Of a stretch of DNA of 12,914 nt, positions 5,750 to 12,914 are shown piece after piece. A model generated the notes under the pieces. That model worked only from the letters and a program-made list of their open reading frames with translations, searched no databases and was not told the DNA's origin. Each line of letters starts with the position of its first letter. The first letter of the stretch is position 1. Position numbers and translations under genes: made by a program. Source of the DNA: Chloroflexota bacterium (GTDB lineage: Bacteria > Chloroflexota > Dormibacteria > Dormibacterales > Dormibacteraceae); contig VBJR01000223.1 in assembly GCA_005880175.1 (NCBI GenBank), positions 1-12,914 on the forward strand, in the 5' to 3' direction.

Positions 5750-6879
5750 GCGAGGTGCTCTGCATCCCCGGGCCGGTCACCGTGGACGCGGACGTGGAGC
5801 GCGCGTTCGCCGGCCCGATCCGCCCCCACTACGGGGACGCCGGCGTGGCCCAGCACCGCGAGCTGGGCGGCCTGCTGCGCGCGGTGATGCGGACCGAGGG
5901 CGATGTCGTGATGCTGTTCGGACCCGGCACCGCCGGGCTCGAGGCGGCGCTGGCCAGCGCGCTGGCTCCCGGCGACGAGGTGCTGGTCGTCCGCAACGGG
6001 TTCTTCGGGGACCGCCTGGCGGAGATCGCCACGGCGCTCGGGCTGCGCGTCCACCCGGTCGGCGCCGGGGGCCGCCAGCCGGCGCGGGCGGCGGACCTGC
6101 GCGCCGCGCGCGCCGCTCATCCCGGCGCCCGGGCGCTGGCGGTCGTCCACCACGAGACCAGCTACGGCCTGGTCAACCCGGTTCGCGACCTGTGCGAGGT
6201 CGCCCGCGAGGAGGGCCTGCTCACCGTGGTGGACGCCGTCGCGTCCCTGGGCGGCATCCCGCTCGAGGTGGACCGCTGGAGCGTCGACCTGTGCGTCGGC
6301 GTCGCCAACAAGTGCCTGGGCGCCCCGGTCGCGGTGGCGCCGGTCTCGGTGAGCCGGCGCGCGTGGGCGGCGATCGACGACGGCCGCCCGAAGGCCGCCG
6401 GCTGGTACCTGAACCTCGCCACGTGGCGCCGCTACGAGCGGGACTGGGGCGACTGGCACCCGTACCCCGTCACCATGCCGGCCAACGCCATGGAGGCGCT
6501 GGCGGAGGCGCTCCGCGGCATCCAGCGGCGCGGGCTGGCGTGTCACCAGGCCCGGCTCGCCGCCGCCGCGGCGCGCGTGCGCCGCGAGCTGCGCGCGCTC
6601 GGCTTCCAGATGCTCGTGCCGGACGAGCACGCGTCGCCGGTGACGACCGCGGTGTGCGCGCTGCCGGGCATGGACGTCGCCCACTACCTGCGCTGGATGC
6701 GCGTCGAGCACGGGCTGCGACTGGGAGGCGGCCTGGGCGAGCTCCACGACTGTGTGTTCCGGGTCGGCCACATGGGTGCCGCGGCGCGTCCCGGCGTGGT
6801 GGACGAGTACCTGCGCGCGACCGCCGACTACGTGTCCGCGTTTGCAGTTCCGCGCGCGCTCACGAAGCATGGGTCGTAG
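5746..6879 (+). CDS. Class V aminotransferase, alanine-glyoxylate/serine-pyruvate type
   Basis: This 377-residue PLP enzyme begins with '[16 protein letters not shown]', the usual opening of the alanine-glyoxylate/serine-pyruvate/2-aminoethylphosphonate-pyruvate aminotransferase group. '[15 protein letters not shown]' (near residue 64) should hold the PLP phosphate, '[10 protein letters not shown]' (near 160) supplies the Asp to the ring nitrogen, and 'VANKCLGAP' carries the Schiff-base K189. 'FRVGHMG' near 340 is the family's carboxylate-binding arginine motif. These enzymes transaminate small substrates such as alanine, serine or glyoxylate. The start overlaps the vioD-like stop (ATGA, 5746-5749), so translation is coupled. 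A 28-base gap follows. Its position just before the Leu-type genes suggests that it supplies a keto acid to, or takes one from, the chain-extension set (inference). The real substrate is unknown. No phosphonate genes are visible, so a PhnW-like role is not supported. Confidence 0.75.
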   Translation: MSEVLCIPGPVTVDADVERAFAGPIRPHYGDAGVAQHRELGGLLRAVMRTEGDVVMLFGPGTAGLEAALASALAPGDEVLVVRNGFFGDRLAEIATALGLRVHPVGAGGRQPARAADLRAARAAHPGARALAVVHHETSYGLVNPVRDLCEVAREEGLLTVVDAVASLGGIPLEVDRWSVDLCVGVANKCLGAPVAVAPVSVSRRAWAAIDDGRPKAAGWYLNLATWRRYERDWGDWHPYPVTMPANAMEALAEALRGIQRRGLACHQARLAAAAARVRRELRALGFQMLVPDEHASPVTTAVCALPGMDVAHYLRWMRVEHGLRLGGGLGELHDCVFRVGHMGAAARPGVVDEYLRATADYVSAFAVPRALTKHGS

Positions 6880-6907
6880 ACGGTCGCCTCACAGAGGACA
6901 GGGGGAT

Positions 6908-8299
6908 ATGTCTGACAACATCGGTCGCACGGTCTTCGACAAGGTCTGGGACGCGCACGTCGTGCGGTCCACCCCCGGTGAGCCGGACCTGCTCTACGTG
7001 GACCTCCACCTCCTGCACGAGGCGACGTCCCCGCAGGCGTTCGAGTCACTGCGGCTGGCCGGCCGGCGACTGCGAAGGCCGGACCTGACGGTGGCAACGG
7101 CCGACCACACCACGCCCACCGTCGGCGGCGTGGAGCGCGCGGACCCGCTGTCGAGGCGGATGCTCGAGCTGCTGCAGACGAACTGCGGGGACGCGAGCGT
7201 GCGCGTGTTCCCCCTCGGCCACCGGCACCAGGGGATCGTGCACGTCATCGGCCCCGAGCTGGGGCTGACGCAGCCGGGCCGCCTGATCGTCTGCGGCGAC
7301 TCGCACACGTCGACGCACGGCGCCCTGGGCGCGATGGCGTTCGGCATCGGCACGTCCGAGGTCGAGCACGTGATGGCCACGCAGTGCATCCGGCAGAACC
7401 GGCCGCGCCGCATGGCCGTCACGGTGGAGGGCGACCTGCCCCCCGGCGTCACCGCCAAGGACGTGGCCCTCGGCCTGATTCGCCAGGTCGGCGTCAAGGG
7501 CGGCCAGGGCCACGCGGTCGAGTACCGCGGCTCGACCATCCGCGCCCTGTCGATGGAGGGCCGGCTGACGCTCTGCAACATGACCATCGAGTGGGGCGCC
7601 CGCATGGGCATGGTCGCGCCGGACGACACCACGTTCGCGTTCCTCGCCGGCCGGCCGTTCGCCCCTCGCGGCGACGCCTGGGAGGCGGCGGTCGCCCGCT
7701 GGCGTGCGCTGGCGAGCGACGAGGGGGCGGTCTACGACGCGGAGGTCGCGCTCGACGCCGCGCGGCTGGAGCCGTTCGTCACCTGGGGCACCACGCCGGG
7801 CCAGGTGCTGCCCGTGAGCGGCATGGTGCCCGAGCCGGCCGCCGCCGAGGACGAGCGCGCCCTGCGCTACATGGGACTGCACCCCGGCGAGCGCATCCAG
7901 GACGTGCACGTGGACCGCGTCTTCATCGGCTCCTGCACGAACGCCCGGCTGGAGGACCTGCGGGCCGCGGCCGCCGTCGCCCGCGGCCGGCGCGTGCACC
8001 CGGGCGTGACAGCGCTGGTGGTGCCCGGGTCCGCGTCGGTGAAGCGGGCGGCCGAGCGGGAGGGCCTCGACCGCGTGCTGGTCGAGGCCGGCTTCGAGTG
8101 GCGCAACGCCGGCTGCTCGATGTGCCTGGGCATGAACGCGGACTCGCTGGGCGCCGGCGAGCGGTGCGCCTCCACCAGCAACCGCAACTTCGAGGGCCGG
8201 CAGGGCGCCGGCGGGCGAACGCACCTGGTCAGCCCCGCGATGGCGGCGGGGGCGGCCGTCGCCGGCCACTTCGTGGACGTGCGGGAGTGGGCGCGATGA
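6908..8299 (+). CDS. leuC: 3-Isopropylmalate dehydratase-like isomerase, large subunit
   Basis: The 463-residue protein has the length and motifs of LeuC: '[12 protein letters not shown]' at the start, '[18 protein letters not shown]' near residue 131, and the three cluster cysteines C343 in 'GSCTNAR' and C403/C406 in 'CSMCLGMN', followed by '[12 protein letters not shown]'. It should hold a [4Fe-4S] cluster and, with the small subunit, interconvert a 2-substituted malate and its 3-isomer through a dehydrated intermediate. The ATG at 6908 fits the family N-terminus and follows GAGGA (6894-6898); a longer frame from 6752 overlaps the aminotransferase and is rejected. Its stop overlaps the small-subunit start. 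Being embedded in an NRPS operon with its own synthase indicates a dedicated secondary-metabolism copy, not the housekeeping leucine enzyme. 'ADHTTPT' (near 70), where LeuC usually has 'DHNxPT', hints at a changed active site, but the substrate cannot be told. Confidence 0.88.
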   Translation: MSDNIGRTVFDKVWDAHVVRSTPGEPDLLYVDLHLLHEATSPQAFESLRLAGRRLRRPDLTVATADHTTPTVGGVERADPLSRRMLELLQTNCGDASVRVFPLGHRHQGIVHVIGPELGLTQPGRLIVCGDSHTSTHGALGAMAFGIGTSEVEHVMATQCIRQNRPRRMAVTVEGDLPPGVTAKDVALGLIRQVGVKGGQGHAVEYRGSTIRALSMEGRLTLCNMTIEWGARMGMVAPDDTTFAFLAGRPFAPRGDAWEAAVARWRALASDEGAVYDAEVALDAARLEPFVTWGTTPGQVLPVSGMVPEPAAAEDERALRYMGLHPGERIQDVHVDRVFIGSCTNARLEDLRAAAAVARGRRVHPGVTALVVPGSASVKRAAEREGLDRVLVEAGFEWRNAGCSMCLGMNADSLGAGERCASTSNRNFEGRQGAGGRTHLVSPAMAAGAAVAGHFVDVREWAR

Positions 8300-8906
8300 C
8301 GCCGTTCACCCGCCACACGGGCCGCGCCGTGCCGCTCGACCGCGCCAACGTGGACACCGACCAGATCATCCCCAAGGAGTTCTGCGTGCGCGTGGAGCGC
8401 TCGGGGTTCGGCCGGTTCCTGTTCGCCCACTGGCGCCGGGAGCCCGGGTTCGTGCTCGACCTGCCGCAGCATCGCGGCGCCTCGATCCTCGTCGCCGGCG
8501 ACAACTTCGGCTGCGGCTCGTCGCGCGAGCACGCGGTCTGGACGATCCAGGACGCCGGCTTCCGCGCCGTGATCGCGCCCTCGTTCGGCGACATCTTCCG
8601 CAACAACTGCCACAAGACCGGGGTCCTGCCGGTGGTCCTGCCGGCCGCCGAAGCGCTGATGCGCACCGTGGCCGGCGTCCCGGCCACGGAGGTGACGGTG
8701 GACCTGGAACGGCAGGTGGTCGAGGTTCCCGACGGCCGCTGGCACTTCGAGATCGACGCCTTCGTCAAGGACTGCCTGCTGAACGGCTGGGACGACATCG
8801 GCCTCACCCTGCGCGACGAGCGGGCGATCGCCGACTACGAGGCGCGCGTGCCCACGGCGCTCGGGGCGCCGGTGGAAGCGCGTGAATCCGGTCAAGGAGA
8901 CCCACG

Positions 8907-8910
<4 letters not shown>
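8296..8910 (+). CDS. leuD: 3-Isopropylmalate dehydratase-like isomerase, small subunit
   Basis: The 204-residue protein is full length for LeuD. It shows '[12 protein letters not shown]' near residue 19, '[13 protein letters not shown]' at 68-80 (the swivelling-domain active-site loop), '[13 protein letters not shown]' near 95, and '[13 protein letters not shown]' near the C-terminus. It pairs with the LeuC-like protein, whose stop it overlaps by 4 bases, to form the isomerase. The loop after FRNN reads 'CHKTGVLPV' where leucine-pathway enzymes typically have a 'FKNGLLP' type sequence; these changes near the substrate pocket could reflect a non-isopropyl substrate (inference). It also overlaps the next gene by 4 bases, so leuC, leuD and the synthase form a coupled block. 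The last dozen or so residues are variable. Confidence 0.88.
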
Positions 8911-10307
<1,397 letters not shown>

Positions 10308-10311
10308 GGCC

Positions 10312-11508
10312 GTGCCCAGGCTGGTGGGAGCGATCCACGTCGCCACGCGCGCGGAGGACCTGGGCTTCGAGTCGGGAGCCGAGATCCTCGGCCAGGCCGC
10401 GCGGCTGGAGGCCGCCGGCCGCGACCTCGTGCGCCTGGACCTGGGGGAGCCGGACCTGCCCACGCCGCCGAACGTCGTGGAGGCGGCCACCCGCGCGCTC
10501 CGCGACGGCGTGACGCGCTACACGCCACCCGGGGGCCTACCGGACGCCCGGGCGGCCGTGGCCGAGCACGTGAGCCGGACCCGAGGCGTGGACGTCGAGC
10601 CGCGGCAGGTGATCCTGACGAGCGGCTCGACCCAGGCGCTGCTGATCGTCGCGCTGGCCCTGGTCGAGCCGGGGGACGAGGTGATCCTGCCCGACCCCGG
10701 CTACCCGCTCTACCCGGCGCTCGTCCGCCTCGCCGGAGGCGTGCCGCTGCCGGTGCGCCTCCGCGAGGAGGCGGGCTTCCGCTACGACCTCGACGAGCTG
10801 GCCGCGTGCGTCGGGCCGCGGACCCGGGTGCTGCTGCTGAACTCGCCGAGCAACCCCTCCGGCGGCGTGCTGCCGGCCTGCGACCTGGAGGCGCTGGCCG
10901 ACCTCGCGGAGCGGCACCGGCTCGCGGTGCTGACCGACGAGGTCTACGGCGACCTGGTGTGCGGGGGCGAGCGCGCGCCGTCGATCCTCTCCGTCCCCGG
11001 CGCCGAGGCGCGGACGGTCTGCGTGGACAGCTTCAGCAAGGCGTTCGCCATGTGCGGCTGGCGGATCGGCTTCATGGTGGCGCCGCCGTGGCTGGCCGCC
11101 CGCCTGGAGGCGCTGATGCTGCCGTGCTCGCTGTGCGCCCCGTCGTTCGCCCAGGTCGCGGCGGCCGAGGCGGTGCGTTCGGAGGAGTCCGCGGCCGCCC
11201 GGCGCGCCATCGCGCGCGAGCTGGCCGTCCGGCGGGAGGCGATGGTGGACGGCCTGAACCGCATCCCCGGCGTCCGCTGCCACCGGCCCGAGGGCGCCTT
11301 CTACGCGCTCCCCGACGTCCGCGGGGCGGGCGGCGCCGACGACGACGCGATGGCCCGTCGCCTGCTCGAGCGCGCCGGCGTCGTCGTCCTGCCGGGCTCG
11401 ATCTTCGGGGCCGGCGGCGCCGGGCACCTGCGCCTGTCGTGCGGCGCGCCGCGCGACCGGATCGCGGAGGGCCTGGCGCGGTTCGGCGGGCTGCTGGGAG
11501 AGGCGTGA
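10312..11508 (+). CDS. Class I/II PLP aminotransferase
   Basis: This 398-residue fold-type I aminotransferase shows 'DLGEPDLPTPPNVVEAA' near residue 43, 'YTPPGGLPDARAAVAEH' near 68, 'LTSGSTQALLIVALAL' near 103, 'NSPSNPSGGV' near 180, 'TDEVYGDL' near 208, the Schiff-base K243 in 'DSFSKAFAMCGWRIGF', and 'LRLSCG' near the C-terminus with the carboxylate-binding arginine. It resembles aspartate/aromatic/branched-chain aminotransferases of the AspC-like group. GTG 10312 follows the upstream stop by 4 bases. Only weak GAGG sequences precede it, so translation may depend on reinitiation, and GTG 10324 is an alternative start. The most likely role is to aminate the chain-extended or beta-methylated keto acid made by the neighbouring enzymes just before NRPS loading (inference from context). 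It lacks the DISSSGV and SPLTELIA marks of the VioD group. Confidence 0.82.
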   Translation: MPRLVGAIHVATRAEDLGFESGAEILGQAARLEAAGRDLVRLDLGEPDLPTPPNVVEAATRALRDGVTRYTPPGGLPDARAAVAEHVSRTRGVDVEPRQVILTSGSTQALLIVALALVEPGDEVILPDPGYPLYPALVRLAGGVPLPVRLREEAGFRYDLDELAACVGPRTRVLLLNSPSNPSGGVLPACDLEALADLAERHRLAVLTDEVYGDLVCGGERAPSILSVPGAEARTVCVDSFSKAFAMCGWRIGFMVAPPWLAARLEALMLPCSLCAPSFAQVAAAEAVRSEESAAARRAIARELAVRREAMVDGLNRIPGVRCHRPEGAFYALPDVRGAGGADDDAMARRLLERAGVVVLPGSIFGAGGAGHLRLSCGAPRDRIAEGLARFGGLLGEA

Positions 11509-11509
11509 C

Positions 11510-12727
11510 GTGCCGCTGGCAAACCTGCGCCTGGACGACCCGGGCACGTTCGTGGACGGGTTCCCCCACGACGCGTTCCGCTGGCTGCGCGCGCACGAGC
11601 CGGTGTCGTGGCTGGACGACGGGGAGGGCTCCGGCTTCTGGGTCGTGACCCGCTACGACGACGTCGGCCGCGTGGCCAGGGACCACGCCCGCTTCACGTC
11701 GGAGCGCGGGACCATGCTCCGCGTCCGGACGACGGGCGACGGCGCGGCCGGGAAGATGCTCGTGGTCACGGACCCGCCGCGCCACACCCGGCTGCGCCAG
11801 GTGATGGGCGCGGCCTTCACGCCCCGGCGCCTGCGGGCGCTGGAGCCGGAGGTCGCGGGCATCGTGACCGACCTGGTGGAGCGGTTCGCGGCCGAGGGCG
11901 GCGGCGACTTCGTCGCCCGGGTCGCCGTGCCGTTCCCCGTGGACGTCATCTGCGGCCTGCTCGGCATCCCGCGGGCCGACCGGCCCCGCCTGTCGCGCCT
12001 GACCTCGAGCGCCTTCGGCGCCGACGACGAGGCCCACCGGCTCGGCCCCACCGCCCGGGCGACCACGCTGCAGGCGCACTTCGAGCTGCTCGACTACTTC
12101 GGCGCGCTGGTCGAGGCCAGGCGCCGCGCGCCCGACGACGGCGTGGTCACCGCGCTGGTGGCCGCCGAGCCGGATGGCGCCCCGCTCGCGGCCGACGAGA
12201 TCGTCTTCAACTGCTTCAACCTGCTGATCGGGGGCAACGAGACCACCCGGCACGCCGCGTCGGGCGGCCTGCTCGCGCTGCTCGAGTTCCCCGAGCAGCG
12301 CCGCCGGCTGCGAGAGGATCCGGACGGGCTGCCGGTGGCGGTCGAGGAGGTCCTGCGCTGGACGACGCCCGGCCTCCACTTCGTGCGCACGGCGACGGCG
12401 GACGTGGAGGTCGGCGACCGGCTGGTGCGGTCCGGCGACGCGGTGTCCCTGTGGGTCGCGTCCGCGAACCGGGACGAGGCGGTGTTCGACGCGCCGGACC
12501 GGTTCGACGTGGGCCGCGACCCCAACCGGCACATGACGTTCGGCCAGGGCGCGCACTACTGCCTCGGCTCGGCCCTGGCGCGCCTCGAGCTGCGGCTGCT
12601 GTTCGGGGCGCTGCAGCCCCACCTGGAGGGCATGGAGCTGGCCGGCGACGTCCGCCACCTGCGCTCCAACTTCATCCACGGCATCGACCGGCTGCCGGTT
12701 TCCGTGCGGCCGCTCGGGAGGGCGTGA
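11510..12727 (+). CDS. Cytochrome P450
   Basis: The 405-residue soluble bacterial P450 has the oxygen-activating I-helix 'LIGGNETTRHAASGG' with E244/T245/T246, the ExxR pair E280-R283 in 'VEEVLRWTTP', and the heme-binding 'FGQGAHYCLGSALARLE' with C351. There is no membrane anchor, so it depends on separate ferredoxin and reductase partners, not seen here. The I-helix reads GGNETT where alanine is more usual at the first position. GTG 11510 lies 1 base after the previous stop, with GGGAGAGG (11496-11503) as ribosome binding site, and the NRPS starts 1 base after its own stop. Tight coupling to the NRPS suggests oxidation of a monomer, a carrier-bound amino acid (beta-hydroxylation is common) or the finished peptide. 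The subfamily and site of oxidation cannot be told. Confidence 0.92.
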   Translation: MPLANLRLDDPGTFVDGFPHDAFRWLRAHEPVSWLDDGEGSGFWVVTRYDDVGRVARDHARFTSERGTMLRVRTTGDGAAGKMLVVTDPPRHTRLRQVMGAAFTPRRLRALEPEVAGIVTDLVERFAAEGGGDFVARVAVPFPVDVICGLLGIPRADRPRLSRLTSSAFGADDEAHRLGPTARATTLQAHFELLDYFGALVEARRRAPDDGVVTALVAAEPDGAPLAADEIVFNCFNLLIGGNETTRHAASGGLLALLEFPEQRRRLREDPDGLPVAVEEVLRWTTPGLHFVRTATADVEVGDRLVRSGDAVSLWVASANRDEAVFDAPDRFDVGRDPNRHMTFGQGAHYCLGSALARLELRLLFGALQPHLEGMELAGDVRHLRSNFIHGIDRLPVSVRPLGRA

Positions 12728-12728
12728 C

Positions 12729-12914
12729 ATGGCGATCGAGGGTGCGGCGGGGCGCAGGCGGGAGCTGCTGGAGCGGCGGCTGGCGGGGGCCGGGGGCGCG
12801 GATCGGATCGGTCGTGGGCGTCGGGAAGGTGAGCTGCCGCTGTCGTTCGCGCAGCAGCGGCTGTGGTTCCTGGACCGGCTGCGTCCGGAGGGGGGCGAGT
12901 ACAACACCGCGCTC
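12729..12914 (+). CDS. NRPS, N-terminus of first condensation domain (partial, runs off the window)
   Basis: Only the first 62 residues are in view. After a short basic helix ('RRELLERRLAG', residues 10-20) comes 'LPLSFAQQRLWFLDRLRPE', the C1 core motif SxAQxRLWF of a condensation domain, with 'YNTAL' at the edge. A leading condensation domain means this protein either receives an upstream peptidyl or aminoacyl intermediate from another synthetase, or starts with a C-starter domain that acylates the first residue. The catalytic HHxxxDG motif and the adenylation domains lie beyond the window, so no substrate can be predicted. The ATG at 12729 is 1 base after the P450 stop, and a GGGAGGG (12716-12722) upstream fits as ribosome binding site. 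Confidence 0.93.
   Translation, partial: MAIEGAAGRRRELLERRLAGAGGADRIGRGRREGELPLSFAQQRLWFLDRLRPEGGEYNTAL

Noticed and set aside
5239..6870. Long minus-strand open frame opposite the PLP enzymes, and similar ones at 2094-3314, 7046-8269 and 11072-12907
   Set aside because: They mirror verified + strand genes with family motifs. Their translations are compositionally odd (Arg/His/Gln/Val-rich) and match no family; they arise from the third-position GC bias.
4648..6879. 743-residue + strand frame running through the vioD-like gene into the class V aminotransferase
   Set aside because: Only the part from 5746 shows protein motifs. The upstream part is the wrong frame of the vioD-like gene and is Arg/Ala/Gly/Pro-rich.

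Overview
The window is very GC-rich, almost entirely coding on the + strand, and uses GTG as well as ATG starts with G/C-ending codons. That points to an actinomycete (Streptomyces or a relative such as Nonomuraea or Actinomadura; the genus cannot be fixed from this sequence). It is the left end of a nonribosomal peptide synthetase (NRPS) biosynthetic gene cluster whose main synthetase starts at the right edge and runs out of the window.

Left flank (1 to about 1250): a patchwork of remnants. It holds the last 30 codons of a probable transposase, a 5'-truncated tetratricopeptide (TPR) gene that begins where the transposase stops, a short piece that looks like the C-terminus of a GH13 alpha-amylase-type enzyme, and about 380 bases with no recognisable gene but one good palindrome. 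This looks like the eroded boundary of the cluster.

Control region (1257 to 2192): a 235-residue putative DNA-binding protein, then a 228-base gap holding six CCGGA cores. Their spacing is 10/10/8/10/8 bases, and they include a perfect 16-base palindrome. This is a candidate operator for the operon that follows.

Biosynthetic operon (2193 to the right end): ten tightly packed genes plus the first 62 codons of the NRPS. Gaps are 28 bases or less and five junctions overlap by 4 bases. The order is: arginine beta-hydroxylase-type Fe(II)/2-oxoglutarate oxygenase (VioC-like), MbtH-like protein, MppJ/MrsA-type alpha-keto acid C-methyltransferase, capreomycidine synthase (VioD-like PLP enzyme), class V aminotransferase (alanine-glyoxylate type), aconitase-family isomerase large and small subunits (LeuC- and LeuD-like), an isopropylmalate/homocitrate-synthase-like enzyme without the LeuA regulatory domain, class I aminotransferase, cytochrome P450, and the NRPS, which begins with a condensation domain.

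How the parts fit (inference): the VioC/VioD pair should turn L-arginine into 3-hydroxyarginine and then the cyclic guanidino amino acid capreomycidine. The LeuA-like, LeuC and LeuD proteins form a dedicated keto-acid chain-extension set, but no LeuB-like dehydrogenase is in view. Together with the keto-acid methyltransferase and two aminotransferases they suggest at least one further unusual amino acid, chain-extended and/or beta-methylated. The P450 could add an oxidation to a monomer, a carrier-bound residue or the peptide. Capreomycidine synthesis combined with a Leu-type homologation cassette and a keto-acid methyltransferase matches no cluster I can recall in full, so the product may be undescribed.
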